A stretch of 64,000 nt of DNA, taken from the NCBI RefSeq assembly GCF_028372415.1, contig NC_092875.1, positions 34,242,817-34,306,816 of the forward strand, read 5' to 3'. The notes beneath the pieces were generated by a model that was given only the letters and a program-made list of their open reading frames with translations, had not been told where the DNA came from and made no database searches. A program made the translations under genes and the position numbers. This stretch comes from Notamacropus eugenii. Lineage: Eukaryota; Chordata; Mammalia; Diprotodontia; Macropodidae. This document shows, in pieces, positions 12,241-22,712 of this stretch; position 1 is the stretch's first letter, and every line of letters starts with the position of its first letter.

Positions 12241-12712
12241 TGAACAGGAAGACTTCAGAAAGGCCTGGAAAGTTTATATGAACTGATACTGAGTGAAAGG
12301 AGCAGAATCAGGATAACTTTGTACACAACAACAACCATAGTGAGTTTTTCTGATAGACTTAGTCCTTCATAGGACTAAGGATCTAAAAAATTCTCAATGG
12401 ACTTTTGAGGTAAAACGCCTTCCCCATCCAGAGAAAGAACTATGGAATTGGATCGCAGAACGAAGCAGATCATTTTCTTTTGCGTTATGTTTTATGGTTT
12501 CTTCCATTCATTTTAATTCTTCTAATTAACATGACTATGGTGAAATTGTATTTGATAGGAATGGATGTGTAGAACCTATATAAGATTACAAGCTATCTAG
12601 GGGAGGGAGAGGATAGGGAGGAGGAGGGAGGGAAAAAAATCTAAGATATGTGGAAGTGATTATTGAACACTGAAAAAAAATAAAATAATAATTAAAAAAA
12701 AAAGTCAAAACA

Positions 12713-14540
12713 GAATACTTTAGGGGGAAGTGACAGTGGGAATTATCTCCTGACCTAATTGTAGGAAGATTTTCCCCACTCTCATCTTGAATCATTGAGT
12801 AGAACCACTGCTATCTAGGGGCTTAGCCTAGAAAATACTCACTATCTGCTAACATACTCAGTCTTCTTTCCTTCTAATGTCCAGTGAAGGATTTGGTGCC
12901 AGTCAGAGTCACCCAAAGGGAAGTCAGTTTAGTTAAAGAACATCTTTTTTAAAATTACACTTTTCCTATGCCTCGGTGGCCCTGCTTTCTCCCCCTTTTC
13001 CTCAAATTGCATACTGCCATGCTCAAAAATTCCCAGTCATTCAGCTGTTAAAGCCAGCCAAATCTCAGTGGCTCTTAGATAGATAACCCTTAAGTTTATG
13101 TCTTTCCTTAGTCTGTTTAAAAACAAGATATTTACATTCAGACCCTATAGAAAAATACATATCTAACTGATACCCTGACCTCTCCAACGATCTTTCTGTT
13201 CATTAAAGTATACAAAAGGCACTTTGATCCTTCAAGATCAAATTACTTCCTAAGGAAATATCCCCCAACTTTGTCCAGCTATCTTTTTAATTTAAAAAAT
13301 TGGGGTAAAATTTGCCCCCCAAAATGTGGTTTTATTTCAAGACAAAAAGGATGAAGGTTCTAAAAGACATGCCAAATGCTAGCTATACAATCCCAATTGT
13401 ACTGAGCTTGCTTTTTCTAATGAGGTTCTCTATGTGTATAGGATAATCCCAATTCATATACTCTCTTGTTCCTGCTCCCTACACAGTATCATCCAATTTC
13501 TTGCTGGATCTGGATGTCTTTTTGCTCTAGTATACTACCACAGGTCCTAGTTCAGTCCCCACATTGGAATACTCTTCTCAGAGTCTCCAGAGCTCACAAA
13601 ATTCAATCTCCTTATGCTAACCCAGGATGGAAAAATGTCTCACTATGATTTTTCCTTGGGTTTCTGATTATGACTCAATCTGGTGCTCTTTTCTAGGTTA
13701 TTGGCTAGCATAGTTGTGGAGGAGAGATAGGCTATACTGCTTGTTTCAACACCACTATTTTTGCTGGTCTCTCTATAGGTTCTATCTCTTCCATTGGTTC
13801 TAAGGTCTTCCTCCACTCCTACTTCTACTGAGATGAAAAAGTAATCCCTAACCCCTAGACAGGCTCTAGATTCTTCCCTCATTCCCTTCTTTTACCATCA
13901 TCCTTGTTACCCAGACTAGTTTGGTTTAGTGACCATCATATTTTTTAAAAATGTCAATGGGAATAAATTTATAAGCAAAGCATTGACAGAAATCAGTCTA
14001 GGAGAATACTGATTTGAAATGCTGGAATGCTTTGAGCAACAGAGAACAGAAGAGGTCTCTCTCCTTTTCTCCTCTTCTCTCAGGTAGGGAGGGGAAACAA
14101 AGTGGATATTGAACAGTCTAGAAAGAGTTTCTCACCCATCAAGGGTGGCAGAGGAGAATGGAAGACATCAGGGACCTGGTATGGACAATTGACCACCCCA
14201 TTCCATGATCTGCTGCTTCTGCTGGAGCCCCATCTTGTCTGTTAGGTGCCATTGTGGCTCAACAACTTGTCAAACCTTGCACTCCACAAGTTCCTCTTGG
14301 GTTTGTCGGAGGGGGAATGGCACTAGCCATTGGTCATCTCAGCCCCAACAAGACTCTAAGCATTGCTGCCTCATCAGTCTCTCCTGGCTTCTCTCCTTTG
14401 TAGAAGTCCATTCAGGGTCAATGTCAAGGGCATTTGGGAGTAAAGGTGTATGCTTAGCTGCCTTACACCCTTCCTTCTTTCCATCTTAAATCTCCATGGT
14501 AGCACTATCAAAAGAGCAAAACAATGGTTACATTCACACT
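12713..14540. other. Intergenic DNA with no recognised feature
   Basis: Between the right end of the plus-strand L1 and an L2 tail I see only short open frames without family resemblance (for example 13643-13882). No repeat here was recognised with confidence. Confidence 0.4.
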
Positions 14541-14665
14541 TTGTACTCTCCCCCAGTAGAATATTAGTTCCTTGAGGGCAGGGACTTTGTCATTTTGTTT
14601 CTGTGTTTCCAAATCTAGCACAGTGCCTTCACCATTAGTAGGTGTTTAATAAATGAGTTGGATTA
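14540..14665 (+). repeat. L2 LINE 3' end
   Basis: The stretch has the usual L2 3' UTR signature: 'ttccttgagggcagggactt', a middle part with tgtttcc, then 'gcacagtgcctt' and 'taggtgtttaataaatgag'. It is a short, diverged 3' fragment. Confidence 0.65.
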
Positions 14666-15119
14666 GATTAGATTATTGGATCTTTCTCTGTTCAATTTTC
14701 TTATAACCCTTTTTTTCTGATTATTTCCTGTTATGGTTATTCCATCCCCATGAATTTATAAATTCCCTGAGGGCACCATCCTATTTTATGTTTTCACCAT
14801 CTTATTTTATGTTTGGTATCTCTGATACATGGTGTAATGGAGATCTGCTAGGAGGGAGTGCCTCAGGAGCTACACCAAAAATTATATTCTACTTTGCTAT
14901 TTTGAAACTTTGGGGAAACTAGACACAAAAATTCCCAGGCTGCGTTTAAATAGGTCTCTTTGTGGGATGAAGGGGAAGACTGGGTTAATGTACGTTCCAG
15001 ACCATGTTTACGTATCTTTTTTGTTGGTTTCATTGGTTTAATGAGCCAACACAAGAATAATTATTTTTAAAAGACTGATCTGTTCTACTCACTTCTATTT
15101 TTTTATGAATCAAAGACAG

Positions 15120-15185
15120 GTTTAATTCAATTCAACAAATATTTATTAACCCTGCTATGTGCAAGACTCTATTGCTAGCATAGTT
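15120..15185 (-). repeat. L2 3' terminus fragment
   Basis: 'attcaacaaatatttattaa' followed by a tgctatgtgcaagactc-like stretch is the reverse of the L2 3' terminus. Confidence 0.5.
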
Positions 15186-15980
15186 GGAAGGAGACCAATG
15201 GAAGAGGTTTTATGGAGGTAAAATCAATGAGCCTTGGCCACTGCCTGCATCAGGAATGGGGAACCTCAAGGCCACATGTGGACTTCTAAGAAAGTCAAAG
15301 AGAATTAGGCTGTATGAGCATGTTTATTTCTCCCAAACAGGCAAAAGTGTGCCCATCATGCATGGGAGTTCATTTGGAAATGAGCTCAAAGAAAGGTCAG
15401 TTGGAGGAGACTACATACCCAAAGAGCAAAGAAGCATTTCCTCCTCTTTCCCCGACTCAAGATGCCTGTGTCCTTCATCAGTCAAAATTAGAGTTTCCGT
15501 AGAACAAGAGAATACCCTTAGGGTGTCCGGTTTCTGTCAGTCATAAACAAGAGAATGTTACAAAATAAAAGTGTCATAACAGGATAGTGTCCCCTAAAAC
15601 AAGAAGATAAAAGAAATGCCATTGATCAAATTCAAAGTGCCTGGTCCTTATCAGTCATAAATAGGACTGTGTCAGGTGCATCTAGCAGGAAAACTTTGGA
15701 TTCATGTGAAAAGAATTATGGCATGCTAATTCAAAATGGGCCCAAATGTCCCTTTCTGACTGGCCAGTCCAGGTTTTCGGTCTCCTTTGGCGGATAAAGG
15801 GCTGGAACAGGTCTCATACTACCTATAAAGGGTCCAGCCCCCAAACTTCTGGCATCGAGGAGACTCTGAATCAGAGAGAGATAGCATTGACAATGTGCAA
15901 CAAAATTAATAATACTGGCTTTGGCCAAAGGGGAAAGCAAGTAGACTGAGCCCTATCCACATGGACCTTTGCCCCACCCC
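15186..15980. other. Unassigned DNA upstream of gene A, possible hAT remnant near 15250
   Basis: 'caggaatggggaacctcaag' at about 15250 resembles the terminal part of a hAT-type DNA transposon, but no partner terminus or 8-bp duplication was found. The 120-codon open frame at 15184-15546 resembles nothing known to me. Confidence 0.25.
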
Positions 15981-16039
15981 ACCCCCAGCTCTGTAACTCT
16001 TGGATTCAAAGCCTGTGGGAGGGGTTTCCATTGTGATGG

Positions 16040-16052
16040 CAGATAAAAGGGA
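16040..16052 (+). promoter_or_regulatory. Possible TATA-like element of ADAM1-like gene A
   Basis: GATAAAAG at 16042-16049 lies about 370 bp before the start codon. Leader homology with gene B fades near here, so a transcription start just downstream is plausible. This is a motif match only, in an A/T-rich region. Confidence 0.25.
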
Positions 16053-16280
16053 GTGTAGGGATGTTTTTTCACACCAAGAGGTACTGAAAGGACATCTGCA
16101 GTCAGTACATCTGCTGTGAGGGCAGAAGAAACTTATCTAGGAAACCAGAGGGATATAGAGAGGGGTGAGGCTGCACCTACTAGAACCCTAAGAGCCAAAG
16201 AGAGGAAGGAATCAGAGAGCCACCTGAGATTCTAGGAATTCTCTGGGAGGGGAATGAACAGCCTACAGAACTTCAAGATC

Positions 16281-16310
16281 ATGTCATTGAGAGGACCAAG
16301 GTCCAGGTGA
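16281..16310 (+). promoter_or_regulatory. Upstream ORF 1 in the leader of gene A
   Basis: ATG TCA TTG AGA ... TGA, ten codons including the stop. Its ATG aligns by eye with an ATG in the leader of gene B (35914, minus strand; ATG CCA CTG AAC CAA AAG TGA) and with ATA in gene C, within a leader that is otherwise recognisably homologous. Confidence 0.4.
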
Positions 16311-16356
16311 GGAGTCCAGGGCAGAGGCCCAGCATCATCATTGCTTCCTTCAGGTC

Positions 16357-16425
16357 ATGTCTGGGGCTGTAGCCCAAGTTATGCCCTCTGACTCCCCTCC
16401 TGGGGAGCCAAGAGGCCATGGATGA
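16357..16425 (+). promoter_or_regulatory. Upstream ORF 2 overlapping the start codon of gene A
   Basis: A 22-codon frame (MSGAVAQVMPSDSPPGEPRG...) plus stop ends at 16425, seven bases past the A of the main ATG at 16418. It has G at -3. The matching position in gene B also has ATG (35844, minus). An overlapping uORF would normally reduce initiation at the main start. This holds only if the leader is transcribed as contiguous sequence. Confidence 0.4.
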
Positions 16426-18943
16426 GGAGAAAAGAGAGTTCTCTTTCAGAGAGCCCCAGATGTGGGAGTGGGGTCTTAGGCTGGGATCCTCCCATGCCAG
16501 CCTGGGGTTCTTCCTTCTGTTGATAGTGGTACTCCTTCCAGGCATTCATTGTGCCTTGGGGTCAGTTTATTACTCATCCTATGAAATAGTTATCCCCAGG
16601 GGATTAACCATCAAGGGAGGGGAAGAAGGAACAAGCAAAATCTATTCAATATTTATGAGAGGCAAGAGGCAGGTGATTCATCTGAAACAAAAGACAGGGC
16701 TGTTTGCTAAGAACTTCCCTGTCTATACTTACTACGATGGGAAACTAGGCTTGGACGTGTCTTTTCTCCCGGATGACTGCTACTATGATGGCTATGTGGA
16801 AAGTGATCTGGGATCCCTTGTGTCTCTCAGTACCTGCTCAGGCCTCAAGGGTATGATAACCATAGAGAAAACAGTCTATAATATTGAGCCCATTGATGCT
16901 TCAAGTAAGTTTGAACACGTCCTGTATGAAATGAAAAAGGACACACCGGATAAATGCAAGGGGCCTAAGAGAGAACCTCTCCCTTTCAAGAGCCGTTTAG
17001 AAGGGAAACAATATGAAGATGATTTAGATGAAGCTGGGGAGGACGTTTCGAAAAGACCACTGAATTATATCTGGTCACACACCAAGTACTTGGAGATGTT
17101 CGTTGTGGTCGACAAGAACAGATTCGAAATGTGGGATAGAAACGTGACCAAGACAACCCAGATGGTGATGGATATCATCTCACACGTCAACAGCTACACT
17201 CATGAAATCAACATCAAAGTTGTCCTGATTGGTATGGAGATCTGGAAGCAGAGGAATCCGATCAGTCTTCCAGTCCAGCTAAGGGAAGCCCTTCCTGTTT
17301 TCAACAGATGGCGGGACAGGTCCCTCTTCCATAGGGTGATTCATGATGTCGCCCATCTGATAGTAGGGCATAATCCTGGAAGCGTTGTGGGAGATGCCTA
17401 TTTCCAAGGGGCTTGTGTGCTCGGGAATGCTGCAGCAATTGAATCCTTCTATCATGAAGACATTGTCCGTTTTTCTGCCCTCATGGCCCATGAGATGGGC
17501 CACAATCTAGGCATGGTGCATGACCATAGAGACTGCTTGTGCGGTGAACGCTATTTTTGCATCATGCATGAGTTTATCACCCATGAGATGCATTTTAGTA
17601 ACTGCAGTAAGGACAATTTATATGACTACCTGAGGCTACACAGAGGATCCTGCCTCTACAACAAGCCAGAACCTAGGCAAGTAATGAGAATGTCAATCTG
17701 TGGGAACAAAGTGCTAGACAGAGGGGAGGAATGTGACTGTGGCAGTGTAGAGACCTGTGCAAAGAACCCTTGCTGCCTGTCCACATGCAGGATGGCGAGA
17801 GGTGCCATGTGTGCCTTTGGGCCCTGCTGTAAAGGCTGCCAATTTCAGTTAAGGGGCAGAGTTTGCCGTCCCAGCAGGGATGAATGTGACCTCCCTGAAT
17901 ATTGCAATGGAACCTCAATGTGGTGTCAGCCAGATGTCTACAAACAAAATGGCACCCCATGCAGAGGTCAAGGGTTTTGCTATGAAGGGCGCTGTCGGGA
18001 ACTGGATCAACAGTGTGTTGAGGTCTTTGGCGAAGGCTCCAGGTCTGCCCGGGATAGTTGTTACCGGCTCATGAACACCAAAGGGGACCGGTTTGGGAAC
18101 TGTGGCAGTGAATTTACTGGGGATCTACACAAGGCCTTTGTGAAGTGTGCTGAGAAAGATATTAAGTGTGGGAAGCTTATGTGTGAGAATGTGCAGAGGC
18201 TGCCCAAAATGAGGGACCACCACAACTTTATCCAGGTGCGCCAGGAGAACACTTGGTGCTGGGGGGCAGACCTCTTTGAGGGGATAGGAATTGCTGATAG
18301 AGGAGAAGTAGACACTGGTACCACGTGTGGCCCAAACAGAATGTGCCTCAACAATTCCTGCTCTAATGCAAGGTTGCTCAGGTTTGGGTGCAATCCAGTT
18401 ACCAAGTGTCATAGGAAAGGGGTGTGTAACAACTTGAATCATTGCCACTGTGATTCTGGCTATGCCCCCCCAACTTGTAAGGCAAGAGGTGATGGGGGCA
18501 GTATAGACAGTGGACCCCCTCCTCAAACCTATATTCCGCCTTTTCCAACTACAACCACCACTACCACCACCACTCGCCAGACCACCAGAATTACTCGCCA
18601 GACCACCAAAACCACTCGCCAGACCACCACCACTACCGACACCACTGTTTCCCCTCCAACCATCACCTCCCTATCACAAAGCCATCCTACTGATCCCCCA
18701 GGGATTATCATCACTCCTGGCAGGTTCCCAAGCAAAGAACACAGGGAAAAAGTACTGGTCATCTTCTTGTTTTTGGTTATTCTCATTCTCCTTGTGAACA
18801 GTATAATCTGGTATCTCATTATCCTGGCCTATACTCAGAGAAGAACTGTGATAAGGAAAATAAAAAAGAAATTCCACCAAAAAAGGCCCAGAAAAAGGAC
18901 ATCAAAGGTCCATCATGTAAGAAGAATCAAGCAGAAGCATTGA
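16418..18943 (+). CDS. ADAM1-like (fertilin alpha-type) metalloprotease-disintegrin, gene A, single exon
   Basis: An 841-residue uninterrupted frame starting at ATG 16418 in strong context (GAGGCCATGG). A hydrophilic lead of about 30 residues precedes a hydrophobic signal segment (FFLLLIVVLLPGIHC, 31-45). The prodomain runs to about 214 (CYYDGYVESDLGSLVSLSTC). The metalloprotease starts at SHTKYLEMFVVVD, with the zinc site HEMGHNLGMVHD at 358-369, so it is predicted catalytically competent. The disintegrin begins at CGNKVLDRGEECDCG (428) with the DECDLPEYC loop. A cysteine-rich region and an EGF-like motif (about 657-688) follow. Then come a Thr-rich stalk, a membrane span (about 778-803) and a basic tail. 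Domain sequence resembles mouse ADAM1, a sperm protein of the fertilin complex that is processed in the secretory pathway. It is the divergent, inverted member of this cluster. The ADAM1/4/6 group is an alternative; ADAM1 is my preferred reading. Confidence 0.9.
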   Translation: MDEEKREFSFREPQMWEWGLRLGSSHASLGFFLLLIVVLLPGIHCALGSVYYSSYEIVIPRGLTIKGGEEGTSKIYSIFMRGKRQVIHLKQKTGLFAKNFPVYTYYDGKLGLDVSFLPDDCYYDGYVESDLGSLVSLSTCSGLKGMITIEKTVYNIEPIDASSKFEHVLYEMKKDTPDKCKGPKREPLPFKSRLEGKQYEDDLDEAGEDVSKRPLNYIWSHTKYLEMFVVVDKNRFEMWDRNVTKTTQMVMDIISHVNSYTHEINIKVVLIGMEIWKQRNPISLPVQLREALPVFNRWRDRSLFHRVIHDVAHLIVGHNPGSVVGDAYFQGACVLGNAAAIESFYHEDIVRFSALMAHEMGHNLGMVHDHRDCLCGERYFCIMHEFITHEMHFSNCSKDNLYDYLRLHRGSCLYNKPEPRQVMRMSICGNKVLDRGEECDCGSVETCAKNPCCLSTCRMARGAMCAFGPCCKGCQFQLRGRVCRPSRDECDLPEYCNGTSMWCQPDVYKQNGTPCRGQGFCYEGRCRELDQQCVEVFGEGSRSARDSCYRLMNTKGDRFGNCGSEFTGDLHKAFVKCAEKDIKCGKLMCENVQRLPKMRDHHNFIQVRQENTWCWGADLFEGIGIADRGEVDTGTTCGPNRMCLNNSCSNARLLRFGCNPVTKCHRKGVCNNLNHCHCDSGYAPPTCKARGDGGSIDSGPPPQTYIPPFPTTTTTTTTTRQTTRITRQTTKTTRQTTTTTDTTVSPPTITSLSQSHPTDPPGIIITPGRFPSKEHREKVLVIFLFLVILILLVNSIIWYLIILAYTQRRTVIRKIKKKFHQKRPRKRTSKVHHVRRIKQKH
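18572..18640 (+). repeat. 21-bp minisatellite encoding a Thr-rich stalk repeat in gene A
   Basis: actcgccagaccacc recurs at 18572, 18593 and 18614, a 21-bp period giving TRQTTRI, TRQTTKT and TRQTTTT. It sits in a Thr-rich, mucin-like stalk just before the membrane span. Confidence 0.85.
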
Positions 18944-19041
18944 AGCTGAGCTGGCCAAAAAGGAAGTGCTGTTTTCCAGTACCTATCGAATGGCACCAAG
19001 TCATGCTTTGGAAGCACAGGTGTTATTTGGAACAGGAATCA

Positions 19042-19051
19042 TTTGAATAAA
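19042..19051 (+). terminator. Polyadenylation signal of gene A
   Basis: TTTGAATAAA, with AATAAA at 19046-19051, about 100 bases past the stop codon. The same TTTGAATAAA context follows genes B and D. Confidence 0.7.
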
Positions 19052-19224
19052 AAGATAAGTGAAAAATACAGGTGAGATATTGACTTGAGCTTGGGGCTAC
19101 ATAGAACTGGGGTCTCTCTTGAGTTGTGGGAAAACATAGGTGCTCCATGAGGAGACTAGGACTGTGAGTGAGACCCCTTTGAGAGGTCTGGGATCATTGG
19201 CAACAGGAAAAGCAACCTCCAGAG

Positions 19225-19622
19225 TACTGTGGCCAGCACAGTCCAGCAGGTCCGGGGCCGTTACGGGCTCACAGAGCGAGGACGAAAAGACAGGCAGGAC
19301 ACAGTAGTCTGAACAAGCTGAGTTTATTCTAGACAGACTGAGCCAAGAAGTTAGGGGGTTGGGGTGCTTAAAAAAACCATAGGGGTAGCAATTGAGGCAT
19401 GAAACAACAGATTGTGATAAGTAGCAAGGGAGGCCTCAAGGCCTCTTTATCGGAATGTTATCCTGCATAGCAGGAGCCCTGATTCCTGGAACTTCAACAC
19501 CCGAATTCAAGGATGTGCACCTGAGAATAATATTTCACTTAACTTCTCAAGTCAGTTACTCTCCCTTGGAGGAGGGGAACTCTTGATAAGGGGCTCTTTC
19601 AAACCCTTCAAGGTTCTCTACA
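19225..19622 (-). mobile_element. Solo LTR of an endogenous retrovirus
   Basis: A 398-bp stretch bounded by a 6-bp direct repeat, ccagag, at 19219-19224 and 19623-19628. Read on the minus strand it begins TGTAGAGAACC, carries a polyadenylation signal (tagaataaactcagc, at about 19320), has a U5-like downstream part, and ends with ...CCACAGTA. No internal retroviral genes flank it, so this is a solo LTR left by recombination. It lies just past the polyadenylation signal of gene A, in opposite orientation. The family was not identified. The intact flanking repeat suggests moderate age. Confidence 0.65.
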
Positions 19623-19939
19623 CCAGAGAGGACAGGGGACTTTAGGAACAGGACAGGGTGTCTGGGCTCAGGAGGCAATACTTTTCTTTCTTTTTCCCTT
19701 GGAACCTTTTCTACATAGTCCTAAATTCTCTGGATCAGTCACCAGTCAGATCCTCCCACCTTTCAGACCTAAGGACTAAATTATTTTCCTTCCCAGTATC
19801 TCCCTGCTCCCTTGGCTGCTTGGCTCCCAGAACTTCCTTTCTATCCTCTCTTCTCCTTCCCCTCAAAAAAAAGTCTGAGGTTGAGGAATTTTGACCCAAG
19901 GAAACAGATCAGGTGAGCTGAACCCACCAGCCTATGACC

Positions 19940-20240
19940 TCAAGCCTACTTGAGAAAGAATACATGAGATCCAGCAAGTATTTACCCAGGTTTTGAAGAC
20001 TTCCAATGACCAGGAGGTCCCCACCTCTAAGGCAGCCCATGCTGCTCTCAGATAGGTCTTATTGTTAGGAATATATTTTCCCTTGCTATCCAGGTGAAAA
20101 ATGCTTCTTGGTAGCTTTCTACCCACTGCTTCTGGTTCTATCCTCTGGGTCCAAGTTTCCACACAACAGCCCTTTGGATATGCAGAAGATATTTTGTCCC
20201 AACCACAACTCCTGAAAGCCATTCCTTCCTAAGGCCAAAT
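19940..20240 (-). repeat. CR1/L3 LINE 3' region
   Basis: On the minus strand it reads like a CR1-family 3' UTR: 'tcctaacaataagacct', then 'atgggctgccttagagg', then 'ggaagtcttcaaaacctggg'. This order is typical of CR1 and L3 elements, ancient in amniotes. Confidence 0.65.
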
Positions 20241-20274
20241 ATCCCATGTTCTCTCACACATGGGATCCTAGAAC

Positions 20275-20440
20275 AAGAATTGACCTCAAAGACTAGTACA
20301 ACTCCTTCATTTTACAGAAGAGCAGAGGCACAAAGAGACTAGTTACTTGCCCAAGGTAACAAGGTAGTAAAAATGAGATGCAGGATTTGACACCCTGGCC
20401 TCTGACTAAAGGGCTCCCCCTTTTCCCACAATATTTTCAT
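20275..20440 (-). repeat. MIR-type SINE fragment
   Basis: 'cattttacagaagagcagag' and 'acttgcccaaggtaacaagg' are the reverse of the MIR core and distal box. The copy is diverged. Confidence 0.6.
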
Positions 20441-20954
20441 CCAGTCCTCACACACCATTCTATCAGTCCTTCCTGTGATATGACTTACAGTGTGGTAGGG
20501 GGTTTGCCACATGAGCAAGTAATCCTGGGATATATGTTCCCAAGAGAAGAAATTCTTGATGACTAATTTGAAGGCAGACTCTAAGGTGTCTGCCTAGGTC
20601 CTTCTCACCTCATATCTCTAGATGAAGGTTGGAGTTTCCAAGCCAGTTTTCCTGCCCCTGATTTCTCCCCTCCCAAACATCCTCTATACAAATCCCCACT
20701 GCTAGGTTATTTTTCAATCCTTCCATGCTTCAGGAATTCATGCCTTCCCCAGTGGATTTATTCCTTCCAAAAAGGCAGACTCTAAACTCTCAATGACTCA
20801 TGTCTCAACGTGTCATGACAATTGCCATGTCCAGAATAACCCATTACCTTGTGACCAACTTGGTCATGGGACCACTAGGGTAAACTTCCTAAACAGCAAC
20901 TTTACTGTTAGTCTCCTATAAAACAACCTTTACTGGTTCTTCAACATCCAGAGT
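20441..20954. other. Intergenic DNA with no recognised feature
   Basis: No convincing open frame or repeat signature was recognised in this stretch. Confidence 0.35.
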
Positions 20955-21190
20955 TTAAGGGAAGGGAACAAGCATTTACTAAGCACCATGTTCCAGACAC
21001 TGTGCTAAAACACTTTACAAATATACTCACAACAACAGTTAAGAGGTAGGTGCTACTATGATCCCTATTTTACAACTGAAGAAACCAGGTAGACACTGGT
21101 CAAGTGACTTGCTCGTGGTTCAGACAGCTGGTAAGTATCCAAGTAAGATTTGAACTCAAATCTTCCTGACTTTTACATCACCTGCACTCC
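20955..21190 (-). repeat. MIR/CORE-SINE (THER-type)
   Basis: The reverse order of MIR-type motifs is present: 'gcatttactaagcacc', 'aggtaggtgctactatgatc', 'tattttacaactgaagaaac', 'gtgacttgctcgtgg' and 'gatttgaactcaaatcttcc'. Confidence 0.7.
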
Positions 21191-21194
21191 CTTT

Positions 21195-21480
21195 ATTGTT
21201 AGCAATGTTAACCATTTGGCATCATTCTCCAAGGCTTTAGATCAATAATCATTCCATCGTGGTTATCTGTGACAGTAGAATCTTTTTTGTGTAGTTTTTC
21301 TATGTATTCTTGTCATCTCTTTTTAATTTCTTCTGCTTCTGTTAAATCTCTACCATTTTTGTCTTTTATCATACCCTTTTTCCACATGAAACTTTCCCTT
21401 GATACCTCTAATTTTCTTGAAGAGATCTCTAAGTCTTTCCCATTTTATTGTTTTCTTCTATTTCTTTGCGTTGCTCAGGG
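21195..21480 (-). mobile_element. BovB (RTE) fragment, endonuclease-RT linker
   Basis: Reversed, this reads like the BovB linker: 'gcaaagaaatagaagaaaac', then 'agagatctcttcaagaaaat', then 'agaggtatcaagg', then 'agcagaagaaatt'. It is followed directly by an RTE element on the other strand. Confidence 0.6.
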
Positions 21481-22640
21481 CTGTGTGCTTGCTCCTATGC
21501 TTTTTAGCATGATGTTTTCAACTATGTTGTCAGATGCTTTCGATGAGGACGAACAAAGCATCAATGTCAGCTGCTTCATTGATGGTAAATTATTTAACTT
21601 GAAAAGGCTATAAGCCAAGACTAAAGTGGAGTGAGAGTTGGTGTGTGATTTTTTTATTTGCAGATGATTGTGTTCTCAATGAAGCCTCCGAAGCTGAGAT
21701 GCAACAAAGGATGGATCAATTCTCTGCTGCTTGTGCTAACTCTGGCCTAACAATTAACACTAAGAAAACACAGGTGCTCCATCAACCACCACCACACCAT
21801 CCATACATGGAACCATCGGTTACGCCAAATGGAGAGATTTTGAGTGCTGTGGATAAGTGCCCTTACCTTAGCAGTATATGTTCCAGGGACGTACACATGG
21901 ATTGATGCAAACATTGTCAGAGCTAGCTCAGTGTTTGGGAGGCTCTGAAGAAAAGTTTGGGAGAGAAGAGGTATTAGACTGACTACCAAACTGAAGGTCT
22001 GCCGAGTTGTTGTTCTGACCTCATTGTTGTATGCCTGTGAAACATGGACAGTCTACCAGCACCATGCCAGGAAACTGAAACGCTTCTATTTGAATTGTCT
22101 TAGGAAGACTCTGAAGAGTACCTGGCAGGATAAGGGACCACACACTGAGGTCCCTTCTTGAACTAAACTGTCAAGTATTCAAACTCTATTGTAAAGAGCA
22201 CAATTCAGATGGGCTGGACACATTGTTCAAGTGTATGCTTGCCTAAAAGATTATTTTACAGAGAATTCATGCAAGGAAGGCATTGCTGTTGGTCAGAAGA
22301 ATTGCTCCAAGGACACTCACAAGGTTTCTTTGAAAAACTTTGGAGTAAACTGCATGATACGAGAGATGTTGACCCAGAACTGCCCAACATGGCATGCCCA
22401 CATCAAAGAGAAGGCGCTGTGCTCTATGAGCAAAACAGAATTGCAGTAGCTCAAAAGAGATGTGAAAATTTAGACATATGTCCATCCAAATGTTCACATG
22501 GGCTATTTGTGAGGGAACTGGGATAGAGCCTTCTGAGCTTGTATCAGTCTGATCACTGACAGCTAGGACACACTACACTTTGACCCCAACATAGTGATGT
22601 CATTTTGGTCCTCTTCAAGAATGAAAGACAACAACCAAGT
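21460..22640 (+). mobile_element. RTE-clade LINE, RT motif B to 3' end (degenerate)
   Basis: Translations contain RTE-type reverse-transcriptase motifs: GCVLAPMLFSMMFSTMLSDA, then FADDCVLNEASEAEMQQRMD and TINTKKTQVLHQPPP. A degraded post-RT region follows (ASLLYACETWTVYQHHARKL-like) with a Cys-containing end near 22470. It terminates with a short tail (ttcaagaatgaaagacaaca) and a CAA-type end. The frame is broken in several places and the endonuclease is absent. The same 3' tail ends the reversed copies at 22713, 49405 and 56098. Confidence 0.75.
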
Positions 22641-22712
22641 TACCTCTCCTGGAATTCTCCATTAAATTGGGTATATCTTTCCCTTCCTCCTTTCTTTCAC
22701 TTCTTGACTGTT

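Larger units (their letters stand above)
4091..12702 (+). mobile_element. L1 LINE (full-length 5' end, internally deleted), interrupted by a half-L1
   Basis: The element opens with agcggagccaagatggaag, an L1-type start with the GCCAAGATGG motif that binds YY1 in other L1s. It is split by a younger insertion (4138-6903) and resumes at 6921. A second L1-like start lies at about 7303. ORF1 remnant: about 7915-8890. ORF2: endonuclease from about 9466, reverse transcriptase 10884-11675 and C-terminal region 11665-12240. The sequence between the RT and the C-terminal region is deleted near 11670. The 3' UTR ends in poly(A) at about 12702. Both RT catalytic motifs are changed: motif A reads GEEKAFDKI where DAEKAFDKI is usual, and the FADD box reads FAND. 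The copy is inactive. Confidence 0.8.

Noticed and set aside
15184-15546. 120-codon frame upstream of gene A
   Set aside because: No recognisable domain, signal or conservation cue. Likely chance.
16303-16353. Short intron in the leader of gene A (caggtgagg donor, ttgcttccttcag acceptor)
   Set aside because: The two sites are under 50 bp apart, too short for a usual mammalian intron, and the region is homologous without a gap to gene B.
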